64,000 bases of DNA, taken from positions 1 to 64,000 of the forward strand of contig JAFEBP010000002.1 in NCBI GenBank assembly GCA_018242605.1, given 5' to 3'. A model generated the notes under the pieces. That model had not been told where the DNA came from. It was given only the letters and a program-made list of their open reading frames with translations, and searched no databases. Position numbers and translations under genes: made by a program. Each line of letters begins with the position of its first letter. The stretch's first letter is position 1. This DNA comes from Planctomycetota bacterium (GTDB lineage Bacteria > Planctomycetota > Phycisphaerae > Phycisphaerales > UBA1924). Positions 12,514 through 20,198 of the stretch are shown here, piece after piece.

Positions 12514-13113
12514 TCATCTGAACATACACGAACCCAGCAGCACGACGAACCCGATCAACGCGAGGGCCGCAAGGCAGACCACGACGAAGTTAGAACAAGC
12601 GGCGATAAAGACGAGCGGACCGAGCTTCCAGAGATTTCTGAATCTGCCGGGGCGGCGATCCTGGCGCGGGAGATAAGTTCTGATGGTGATGGGGACGCGG
12701 ATGAACCAGAGGATGGCGCAGGGGATAACGGAGAGAAGGCAGAAGATGCTCGCCCCGGGATTGATCAGCACCATCGCGACCGCCGCGACGGCGAAGATCG
12801 CGCCGGACCAACCCAGGTGCAGTGCCAGTGTGGTTTGGCCGGGGTGGGGCTTGATTTGTGCGACCGATGCGGGCGTGTAGGAGTTGGCGCACTCGGGACA
12901 CGTGCCCGATGGGGCGAGGCCGGTGAGGCTGTAGCCGCACATGGGGCAGAGCCAGTCGGGATCGGGGCTGGGGGCTTCGGCGGGTTCGATGTTGTAGGGT
13001 TCGGAACAGGTGGGGCAGACGCCGCGGGGGGAGAGCGCGGCGAGATTCCGGCCGCAGTTGCGGCAGGGGAGGAACAGAGATCTGAGGGGCGGGGGCTTCT
13101 CCGAGCCGGTCAT
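12514..13113 (-). CDS. Double zinc-ribbon membrane protein, paralogue B
   Basis: 199 residues. The first ribbon is C..CGRNLAAL..CPTCSEPYNIEP; the second is CPMCGYSLTGL..CPECANSY. The membrane part parallels paralogue A, including FRNLWKLGPLV and the end VLLGSC. The gap to paralogue A is 56 bp on the same strand. The two genes are clearly homologous along their whole length, so they arose by tandem duplication, but they have diverged well beyond the DNA-level identity seen in the dockerin repeats. Confidence 0.76.
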   Translation of the reverse strand: MTGSEKPPPLRSLFLPCRNCGRNLAALSPRGVCPTCSEPYNIEPAEAPSPDPDWLCPMCGYSLTGLAPSGTCPECANSYTPASVAQIKPHPGQTTLALHLGWSGAIFAVAAVAMVLINPGASIFCLLSVIPCAILWFIRVPITIRTYLPRQDRRPGRFRNLWKLGPLVFIAACSNFVVVCLAALALIGFVVLLGSCMFR

Positions 13114-13236
13114 AGAGAAAGGTTAGCAGGAGAGAGACGGGACTCGGGAATTTGGACTCCTCGTTCGAAGGAGAGGTCGGGGGCGCGTGGTTGCATGTTG
13201 GGTGGTCGATGGGCGGGACGCCCAAGCCACATTCGA

Positions 13237-15168
13237 TCACTGACCTTCGGAGAGCATCATCTGCTTGTCGAACTCGATGCGGAACTTATATTCGGCGGCG
13301 TAGGCCTTGGTGCCGGTGGCGCCGGGGGGGACGGTGATGTCCCAGCGGAGGAGGTTCTTCTTGCGATCGGTATCGAGATAGTCCTTGTCGTCGGAGAGGC
13401 TGGGGGTTTCACTCACCATGGTCAGGCGGATGTCGGTGCCCTTGGGGCTGGGGAGGCGGTCTTGGAGGCGGATGGGGGCGGGGGTCTTGCCGAAGTTCTC
13501 TATGGTGAGCTTGTAGGTGAACTCGATCACGCGGTTGCCGCCCTGGGTGGTCTCGGTGCGTTCCACGAGTTCCTTGGCGGCGCGGAGGGAGGTATCGATG
13601 CCGAAGCCCGCGCGGAAGGACTCGCCCGCGGCGATGGTGGGCACGCCGGCGGAGCCGACGAACTCGCCGCCGACGTAGCTGGACGCGGGGCCGGCGAGCA
13701 GCACCATGTCGCTGCTGTTGGTGATACGGGCCTCGTTGTAGACGTACTGCGTGAGGGTGGGCGTGGCGGACTTGTCGACGCGGGCGGGGAGTTCCAACTG
13801 GGCGATCTGGATGAGCTGCTGGTCGGCGCGGCTGGGCATGGTGGTGCGGCCGGCGACCTTGTACGACACGCTCACGCCCTCGTCTCCCTGGCGCACCGCG
13901 ACGGGCTCGGCGCGGTTCTTGCGTTCGACCTTTGTGGTGGAGATGAGGTCGAGCAACTGGCTCTGCGAGGCGACCTCGTTGAGGCCGGCGTCGAGGGAGA
14001 GGATGGTTGAGGACTGATCGGCAGATTGCCCGAGCTCGACGGCGGGGGCGGGGGACGCCGGGGTCTGCGCGCCACCGCTGCGGGGCACGGCGTTGACGAT
14101 GTTGTTCATGTACAGCACCTGGCGGCTCTGCTCCATGTCTCGCTGGCGGGCGACGAGGGCTTTCTTGGCTTCGTCGTAGCTCTTGTCCTTGAGCATGGCG
14201 ATGGCGCCCTGGGCCTGCTGGGGCGCGGAGAGGGCGACGGTGAGGGGCTGGAGCATGGGGCCGGTGGCGACGAGAGCGGGAGTGGCGGTGCTGAGGGTGA
14301 GCTGCACGTTGGACCAATCCTCGCCGCTCATCTGCTGGACGGAGGCCTGGTACTCGAGCAGGACCTTGTCGGCGGCGGCGCCGGCGACGCGGAGGTTGTA
14401 GGAGGGGGACCAGTTGGCTCCGCTGACGACGTAGGTCAGGCGGAGCTTGGCGCCGGCCTTGGTGACATTGAGAAAGACGACGGCCTCGCGGGCGGTACGG
14501 GAGGTGTTGGCGGTGAGGACGGCGAGTTCGCGTTCGCGCAGTTGCAGGGCTTCCTGCAGCGTGCGGGATTCGAGAGAGAGCTTCTGGCCTTCGTCTGTCT
14601 GGGCGCGGCGCTGGGTGGTGACCAGGTCGGTGAGCTTGCTGAGGGTCTCGGCGTTCAGGATGCCGCTCTTGAGTTCGGCCTGGGCGCTGGGAGCGACGAA
14701 GGCCTCGAGCTTATCGAGGTACTGGCGTTGCCAAGCGAGGAAGCCGGAGCGAGCGTTGGCGGCCTCGACGGCGTCGTGGGCATCGCGGACGGCCCGCTCG
14801 GCCTTGCGGACCTCGTCGCGGGAATCCTCCCCGATGGGGCGGATGCGGTAGGAGACGCTGCGGACTTCAAGGCCGTCCGAAGATTCGGCGTAGAGCGAGC
14901 CGGGCTGGATCGCTTCAGGAAGGCCGGTGATGACGATCTCGCGCAGGCCGGGGCCGCCGGGGACGTCGATCGAGCGGGTGACCTGAGCCTGGCCCCGGTA
15001 GACGGTGACGGCATCGATCGCGCCGGTGAAGATGGCGGCCTCCTGGGCCTGCCGGGGGGCAGCGGGTTGAGCGATACTGGGGGCTACCCCGGCTAGCGAG
15101 CACAGAGCCGCGGCGGACAGGGCGATGACGACGATGCGGAGAGGGTGGCGGCGGGTCTGGGTTGGCAT
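13237..15168 (-). CDS. MuiA-like (DUF4139) secreted protein
   Basis: 643 residues from the ATG at 15168, which lies just before a clear signal peptide (IVVIALSAAALCSLAG...SIAQ). The N-terminal part (about 48-140) is the DUF4140-type domain (IDAVTVYRGQAQVTRSIDV, LREIVITGLP). A coiled-coil-like stretch with ARSGFLAWQRQYLDKL follows. The rest is the DUF4139 beta domain, with LTYVVSGANWSPSYNLRV, DWSNVQLTLSTATP and, near the end, EFTYKLTIENFGKTPAPIRLQDRLP. The family is annotated as mucoidy inhibitor A or conserved hypothetical; its biochemical role is not known. It is a single gene, with divergent spacing to the 15542 gene. Confidence 0.82.
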   Translation of the reverse strand: MPTQTRRHPLRIVVIALSAAALCSLAGVAPSIAQPAAPRQAQEAAIFTGAIDAVTVYRGQAQVTRSIDVPGGPGLREIVITGLPEAIQPGSLYAESSDGLEVRSVSYRIRPIGEDSRDEVRKAERAVRDAHDAVEAANARSGFLAWQRQYLDKLEAFVAPSAQAELKSGILNAETLSKLTDLVTTQRRAQTDEGQKLSLESRTLQEALQLRERELAVLTANTSRTAREAVVFLNVTKAGAKLRLTYVVSGANWSPSYNLRVAGAAADKVLLEYQASVQQMSGEDWSNVQLTLSTATPALVATGPMLQPLTVALSAPQQAQGAIAMLKDKSYDEAKKALVARQRDMEQSRQVLYMNNIVNAVPRSGGAQTPASPAPAVELGQSADQSSTILSLDAGLNEVASQSQLLDLISTTKVERKNRAEPVAVRQGDEGVSVSYKVAGRTTMPSRADQQLIQIAQLELPARVDKSATPTLTQYVYNEARITNSSDMVLLAGPASSYVGGEFVGSAGVPTIAAGESFRAGFGIDTSLRAAKELVERTETTQGGNRVIEFTYKLTIENFGKTPAPIRLQDRLPSPKGTDIRLTMVSETPSLSDDKDYLDTDRKKNLLRWDITVPPGATGTKAYAAEYKFRIEFDKQMMLSEGQ

Positions 15169-15541
15169 TTGGGGGCTCCGTGAGGTGCTGCTGGGGCTCG
15201 GGGCAATCGGCGCCACCGAACCTGAATATGGAGGTATCCGCATAGGTGTACGGGGCGAACGGGGGGAAGCGTGTAACGGGTTTGTCAAGTTGGGGAAGAC
15301 GGCCCGCGGGCGATTTGGGAAAAAAGACTCAATTCGTTAGACGGTTCACGGTCCGATCTCGCATTGGCTTCTGGAGCCGCTCCGAGCGATTCGCTCCACT
15401 CTCGCCCCCCGAACTCAGGACAACTGAATCGAACACAGCCCGCAGAGGCGATCGCCGGATGCGCTCGCGGGTATCTCTCGCACTTGATCCGGCTGTTGAC
15501 GCAGCACACTCACATTGGCCGCACACACAAGGACACACGCC
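15169..15541. other. Divergent promoter region, 373 bp
   Basis: Lies between the MuiA-like gene (minus) and the propeller-dockerin gene (plus). It must carry both promoters. An AT-rich patch with GGAAAAAAGACTC occurs near 15318, but no element could be assigned with confidence. No gene was recognised. Confidence 0.4.
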
Positions 15542-17605
15542 ATGAAGAACGTACAGCTCATTCTCACCGCTCCTCTTACTCTCACGCTGCTGGCCGGGGT
15601 GGCCCTGGGCCAGAACACCCAGCGCGTGGACAAGTCCACGGCCGGGGCGATCGCCACGACCGGCTCGGGCACGGCGTTCACCGTGCTGGACAGCCGGATG
15701 GCCTTCTTCGCGAGCACCGCGTCGAACCTCCTGCCGGCCGGTCAGGACACCAACGGCGTGGCCGACATCTTCTGCCGCAACCGCGAGTTCAACACCACGG
15801 TCCGGATCAGCGTGCCCGACCCCTCGATGCCCGACGCGCAGGCGAACGGCGCTTCTTCGCTGTGCCACAGCGGCGCGCGGTGCGCGACCGAGGACGGCCG
15901 CTTCGTAGTCTTCACGAGCGAAGCGACCAACCTGGTGCCCAACGACACCAACGGCGTGTCGGACGTGTTCGTCCGCGACCGCGACCTGGACGATAACGGC
16001 GTCTTCGATGAGCCGGGCGTGGGCAAGACCCGCACGGTGCGCGTGAGCGTCTCGAGCAGCGAGGCGCAGGCGACGGGCGGGTGCCCGAACGGGACCTGCA
16101 CGCACTACTCGTACGGCGGCACCATCTCCGGCGACGGGCGCTTCGTAGCGTTCGTCTCCGGGGCGAGCCTGACCTCGACCAGCGTGGCGTACACGAACAT
16201 CTACCTGCGCGACCGCGACGCCGACAACGACGGCGTCTTTGATGAGAACGGCGGCTCGCCCGACGCGGCGACCACGACGCTGGTGAGCAAGAAGGTCTGC
16301 TGCGTGGGCGCACAGTTCGACGGCTTCAGCGATTCGCCGGCGATCTCGGTCGACGGGCGTTTCGTGGCGTACGTCAGCAACTCCGATCATGTGGTGTTCG
16401 GTGACACCAACACGTACTCGGACATCTTCGTCTTTGATCGCCTGGGCGCTGGCGGGGGCACCAACACCCGCGTGAGCGTGAGCACCGGCGGCGACGACGG
16501 CGGCACGGGCGACTGCTTCAGCCCCAGCATCACGGCGAGCGGAGACGCGGTGGCCTTCGCCACGGCGCGCACCGGGCTGGTCGCGGGCGACACGCAGTAT
16601 TCAGATATCTTCGTCCGCTACCGCGACACCGACAACGACGGGGTGTACGACGAGGCGGGCGCGGTGAGCACGATCATGGCGAGCATGGGCCGCAACGCCC
16701 TGCCGTTCCCCAACGGCAGCGAGGTGCGTCTGAACGGCGACAGCGATTCGCCGAGCATTTCCGCCAACGGCATGGTGGTGGCGTTCGCCAGCACGGCGAC
16801 CAACCACACGGCCGCTCTTGTGAACGGTGACACCAACAACGCCAAGGACATCCTGGCCCGCAACCTGTGGTTCAACACGACAGAGCGGATGAGCGTCACG
16901 GCGGCCGGCGTGGAGGCAAACGGGGCCAGCGCCTCCCCTACCGCTTCGTACTTCGGCTACCAGGTCGGCTTCACGAGCGCGGCGACAAACCTGGACGGCA
17001 CCGACACCAACGGGACCACCTCGGACGCGTACGTGCGGGCCTCGGTGCCGCGGTTCATCGATGACTGCGAGACGGTGGACCTGATCATCGGGCCGGTCGG
17101 CATCGATACCTTCGGTCAGTACGCCGACGGCTCCTCGACCTGCGGCACCTCGAACGCGAGCCCCGACGCGATGTTCTCTTACCTGGCTCCGTGCACCGGC
17201 ACGGTCACCATGTACACGGGTGAGGCGTCCTACGACACGGTGCTTTCGATCCACACGGCGTGCCCGGGCACGGTGGCGAACGAGGTGGCGTGCGACGATG
17301 ACAGCGGCGCGGGGACCAACTCCTCGCTCTCCTTCCACACCGACGCGGGCGTGCGGTACTACATCCGCGTGACCGGGTACAACGGGGCCTCGGGCTTCTG
17401 CACCCTGTACGTGAACCCCTGCGAGGCGACGCCGTGCCCGGCGGACTTCAACCAGGACGGCGGCATCGACGGCTCGGACGTGCAGGCCTTCTTCGCGGAG
17501 TGGGAAGCGGGCAACGCTTCGGCCGACGTGAACACCGACGGCGGCGTGGACGGGACGGATGTTGAGTTCTTCTTCGCTGCCTGGGAATCGGGCGGCTGCG
17601 TCTAA
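15542..17605 (+). CDS. Secreted PD40/TolB-like repeat protein with PPC-like domain and GC-type dockerin
   Basis: 687 residues from the ATG at 15542, immediately before the signal peptide (LILTAPLTLTLLAGVALG). About eight repeats of 50-65 residues follow the pattern GRFVAF.S.ATNLV..DTNG.SDIFVRDRD, characteristic of TolB/PD40 propellers. After about residue 510 comes a pre-peptidase C-terminal-like beta domain (FSYLAPCTGTVTMYT, DTVLSIHTACPG, YYIRVTGYNG). The tail holds two Ca loops (DFNQDGGIDG, DVNTDGGVDG) and ends GGCV, one residue beyond the usual terminal Cys. Predicted to be a surface or secreted protein without visible catalytic residues. Confidence 0.87.
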   Translation: MKNVQLILTAPLTLTLLAGVALGQNTQRVDKSTAGAIATTGSGTAFTVLDSRMAFFASTASNLLPAGQDTNGVADIFCRNREFNTTVRISVPDPSMPDAQANGASSLCHSGARCATEDGRFVVFTSEATNLVPNDTNGVSDVFVRDRDLDDNGVFDEPGVGKTRTVRVSVSSSEAQATGGCPNGTCTHYSYGGTISGDGRFVAFVSGASLTSTSVAYTNIYLRDRDADNDGVFDENGGSPDAATTTLVSKKVCCVGAQFDGFSDSPAISVDGRFVAYVSNSDHVVFGDTNTYSDIFVFDRLGAGGGTNTRVSVSTGGDDGGTGDCFSPSITASGDAVAFATARTGLVAGDTQYSDIFVRYRDTDNDGVYDEAGAVSTIMASMGRNALPFPNGSEVRLNGDSDSPSISANGMVVAFASTATNHTAALVNGDTNNAKDILARNLWFNTTERMSVTAAGVEANGASASPTASYFGYQVGFTSAATNLDGTDTNGTTSDAYVRASVPRFIDDCETVDLIIGPVGIDTFGQYADGSSTCGTSNASPDAMFSYLAPCTGTVTMYTGEASYDTVLSIHTACPGTVANEVACDDDSGAGTNSSLSFHTDAGVRYYIRVTGYNGASGFCTLYVNPCEATPCPADFNQDGGIDGSDVQAFFAEWEAGNASADVNTDGGVDGTDVEFFFAAWESGGCV

Positions 17606-17640
17606 GGTGCGGCTTACCGCGAGAATACAGCAAATAACCC

Positions 17641-17686
17641 AACGCCCCGAGGACCATGGATCGTCCCCGGGGCGTTGCGGCGTTTT
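17641..17686 (+). terminator. Intrinsic terminator of the propeller-dockerin gene
   Basis: A 13-bp stem (AACGCCCCGAGGA with TCCCCGGGGCGTT, one mismatch), a 10-nt loop, then GCGGCGTTTT. It lies 36 bp after the stop codon. Confidence 0.8.
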
Positions 17687-17791
17687 GGAGTCGGTGCGGC
17701 GATGCGAGGGGCACCACGGGGCGTGGGGGCTACGCTGGGGGCATCGCACGGGGCTTGGGGGCCCCGGCACACCCGAATCGTGGAGATGCAC

Positions 17792-18346
17792 ATGAACGAG
17801 ATCGCTACTCTTTGGTTGCCGATTATCGTGAGCGCCGTCATCGTCTTTTTCGCGTCCTCGATCCTGTGGATGGCGACCCCGCTGCACAAAAAGGACTACA
17901 TGGGATTGCCGGACGAGGGCGGGATCCTGGGACTGGCCAAGGGGCTGGCGCCGGGAAGGTACATGTTCCCGTGGTGCCCCAAGGACTGGAACGACCCAGC
18001 AAACCAGGCCAAGATGAAGGCGGGGCCGTGGGGGACACTCATCATCCCCCCGGAGCGACCCAACTTCGCGAAGTGCCTGATCGCCTGGTTCGTTCACCAG
18101 GTGGTCCTGTCGGTGTTCATCGCGTACGTGGCGGGGCATGCCCTGCCGCTGCACGCCAAGGTCGAGTATCTCAAGGTCTTTCAGGTGGTGGGCGCGGTGA
18201 CGCTGCTAGCGCAAGGCGGCATGGCTTCCAAGGGCTCGATCTGGGGCGGGCTCAAGTGGTCCTCGTCGCTCACGGAACTCGTCGACGCGCTGGTGTACGC
18301 CCTGCTGACGGCGGGGGTGTTCGGCTGGCTGTGGCCCCGGGCGTGA
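17792..18346 (+). CDS. Conserved integral membrane protein of unknown function
   Basis: 184 residues from the ATG at 17792, chosen for the GGAG 6 nt upstream (an ATG two codons earlier is the alternative). The first membrane segment is LWLPIIVSAVIVFFASSI. It is followed by a conserved-looking soluble stretch with HKKDYMGLPDE and the Pro/Trp-rich MFPWCPKDW, then three further membrane segments, the last ending ALLTAGVFGWLWP. Similar four-segment proteins with an H-x3-DY-x-LPDE motif occur in several phyla as conserved hypotheticals. It is a single gene bounded by terminators on both sides. Confidence 0.72.
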   Translation: MNEIATLWLPIIVSAVIVFFASSILWMATPLHKKDYMGLPDEGGILGLAKGLAPGRYMFPWCPKDWNDPANQAKMKAGPWGTLIIPPERPNFAKCLIAWFVHQVVLSVFIAYVAGHALPLHAKVEYLKVFQVVGAVTLLAQGGMASKGSIWGGLKWSSSLTELVDALVYALLTAGVFGWLWPRA

Positions 18347-18352
18347 TGGTGC

Positions 18353-18385
18353 AAAAAAAGTAAAACCCTGCTCCCGCGGCAGGGT
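18353..18385 (-). terminator. Intrinsic terminator of the carbonic anhydrase gene
   Basis: On the minus strand, ACCCTGC and GCAGGGT form a 7-bp stem with a GC-rich loop, followed by TTTTACTTTTTTTGC. It lies about 28 bp after the carbonic anhydrase stop codon. Confidence 0.82.
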
Positions 18386-18413
18386 CTCGCTCCTTGCAGT
18401 TCATGAGGCACGA

Positions 18414-19331
18414 TCAAGGCGACTCGGGTTGAGCCGCGGCTGTTTCATCGGCTTTTGGAGCCATCGCATGAAGCAGTTCCGCCTGCCACGGATGTTCGCC
18501 GAGCCATTCGACCTTGCCGGAAGAGATGTCATAGATGGCCCCGACGACCTTGACCTCGCCGTGCTCGACGGCTTCGCGGAGGGTGTCGCTTGACTTGTAC
18601 AGATCGAAAATCGTCTGCCAGACGTTCTCCTTGACAGCCAAGGCGCCCAGGGCCTTCTCATCGGCGCCGGGGTTGTTGCGGCGGGCGCGTTCGACGGCGG
18701 GCTCGATGCCCTTGACGAGCTCGGCGACCTTGCCGTGGAGTTGTGCGTGCGAGACCGCCGCGGCGACAGCACCGCATTTGGTGTGGCCCATGACAACCAG
18801 GAGCGGGGTCTTGAGGTGCTCGACGCCGTACTCGACGGTGCCGGTCTCGTCGGTGCCCGCGCGGTTGCCGGCGACACGGACGACGAAGAGATCGCCCAGG
18901 CCGCGGTCCATGGTGCGTTCGACCGGGACGCGAGAATCCGAGCAGGTGACGATCGTGACGAAGGGCTTCTGGCCCTTGTCGGCGAGCGCTTCGCGGCGGG
19001 CGGTTTCGGTGTTGGGCGCGGTGGCCTTTCCGTCGACCCAGCGCTGATTGCCTTCCTTAAGGAGGGCGAGGGCCTTGTCGGCGTCGATTTCTTCGCTCGG
19101 CGCGGGCGCGGAGGCGGGCGCGGGCACGGCGGGCGCGGGCTCCCTGGCGGTCTTCGGCTCGGCCGCCTCTTTGGGCGGCGTGGTGGCGGCGCGGGCGGGG
19201 ACCCTGGTACCGGGCTCTGAGACCTTGGGCGCGGCGGGCTTATCCGCCGGCTTGGCGGAGCCGTGCTGTTCGGGTCCGGCGCCGAGGGCGCACAATCCTG
19301 CGAGGGCGAAGATCGAGAGTTTGAAGTTCAA
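18414..19331 (-). CDS. Exported beta-class carbonic anhydrase
   Basis: 305 residues from a TTG at 19331; the frame further upstream is Arg-rich and implausible, while this start gives a signal peptide (FKLSIFALAGLCALGAG). Residues about 25-80 are a Pro/Ala/Glu-rich linker. The beta-carbonic anhydrase domain has the zinc and active-site set Cys130-x-Asp132-x-Arg134 (CSDSRVP) and His183-x2-Cys186 (GHTKCGA), plus GNRAGTDETGTVEYGVEHL. It interconverts CO2 and bicarbonate. A leader and long linker point to the periplasm or outer surface, whereas many bacterial beta enzymes are cytoplasmic. It is divergent from the MgtC-like gene. A C-terminal Ala/Glu-rich tail follows the domain. Confidence 0.87.
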   Translation of the reverse strand: MNFKLSIFALAGLCALGAGPEQHGSAKPADKPAAPKVSEPGTRVPARAATTPPKEAAEPKTAREPAPAVPAPASAPAPSEEIDADKALALLKEGNQRWVDGKATAPNTETARREALADKGQKPFVTIVTCSDSRVPVERTMDRGLGDLFVVRVAGNRAGTDETGTVEYGVEHLKTPLLVVMGHTKCGAVAAAVSHAQLHGKVAELVKGIEPAVERARRNNPGADEKALGALAVKENVWQTIFDLYKSSDTLREAVEHGEVKVVGAIYDISSGKVEWLGEHPWQAELLHAMAPKADETAAAQPESP

Positions 19332-19515
19332 GCGGTGGTTCCGTGGCGGCGCGGGATGGCGCCTGCGTGCGGATCGGTTCGCGGGCGGCGATTCACCAGC
19401 GGGGCGTGACCGGACCGATTGGGTTGTGTGCCGCGTGCGCGGTGTGCGCCGTTTGTGCCGGCCAAACCGCCTATCCCGGCTACGCTTGAGCGCCGCTGTA
19501 CTTCGAGGCAACGCC

Positions 19516-20004
19516 ATGATCACAGACGTGTCGACACCGTTTCATTCGCTGCCGCCCGGAGCGCTGACGACGATCACGCTGCGCCTGGCGCTGGCGGCGA
19601 GCGTCGGGCTGGTGCTGGGGAGCGGGCGTGAGCGGCTGCGAAAGACGTCGGGGATGCGGACGCACATGGTGGTCTCGATCGGGAGCGCGGTGTTCACGCT
19701 GGCGCCGATCCTGGCGGCGCTCGGGAATGACGGGATCAGCCGCGTGATCCAGGGGATCGTGCAGGGGATCGGCTTTCTGGGGGCGGGGACGATCATCAAG
19801 TTGAGCGACCGGGCGGAGGTGAAGGGGCTGACGACGGCGGCGAGCACGTGGCTCACGGCGGCGCTTGGAGTGTCGGCGGGGCTGGGGTACCTGTGGCTCG
19901 CGGTGATCGGCACCGTGATCGCCTGGATGGTTCTGGTTCCGCTCGGGATCATCGAGAAGCGGATGGAAAAGAAGAGGCTCTCAAACGGCGCCACCGGGCA
20001 GTAA
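19516..20004 (+). CDS. MgtC/SapB-like membrane protein
   Basis: 162 residues. The MgtC hallmark segments are present: LRLALAASVGLVLGSGRERLRKTSGMRTHMVV, in which R-x2-GMRTH is the family signature, then IGSAVFTL, RVIQGIVQGIGFLGAGTIIK and GLTTAASTWLTAALGVSAGLG. About four to five membrane segments. It lacks the C-terminal ACT-like domain of enterobacterial MgtC, as do most environmental members. The family is linked to Mg2+ limitation and intracellular survival in pathogens; a general ion or envelope stress role is the safer reading here. Confidence 0.85.
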   Translation: MITDVSTPFHSLPPGALTTITLRLALAASVGLVLGSGRERLRKTSGMRTHMVVSIGSAVFTLAPILAALGNDGISRVIQGIVQGIGFLGAGTIIKLSDRAEVKGLTTAASTWLTAALGVSAGLGYLWLAVIGTVIAWMVLVPLGIIEKRMEKKRLSNGATGQ

Positions 20005-20198
20005 GGGCGGCGGCCGGCACCTCTCGCGGTGGCATGTGGACCAACCGTTCGGGCGGTGTTGGTGCATGCGCCGAGCGCGCCGGAGTGGGGCTCGTGTGTC
20101 TCTCTGTAGTTGATGAGCGCGCAGAGCGTTTCCGCGGCCCGATGGCCGGTGGGATCGCGGTGCGCCCATCGCGGCATTCGCGTCCCGGCAGCGCAAGG

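Noticed and set aside
19332..19523. N-terminal extension of the carbonic anhydrase frame
   Set aside because: Arg-rich, precedes a good signal peptide, and would run through the divergent promoter region to the MgtC-like start.
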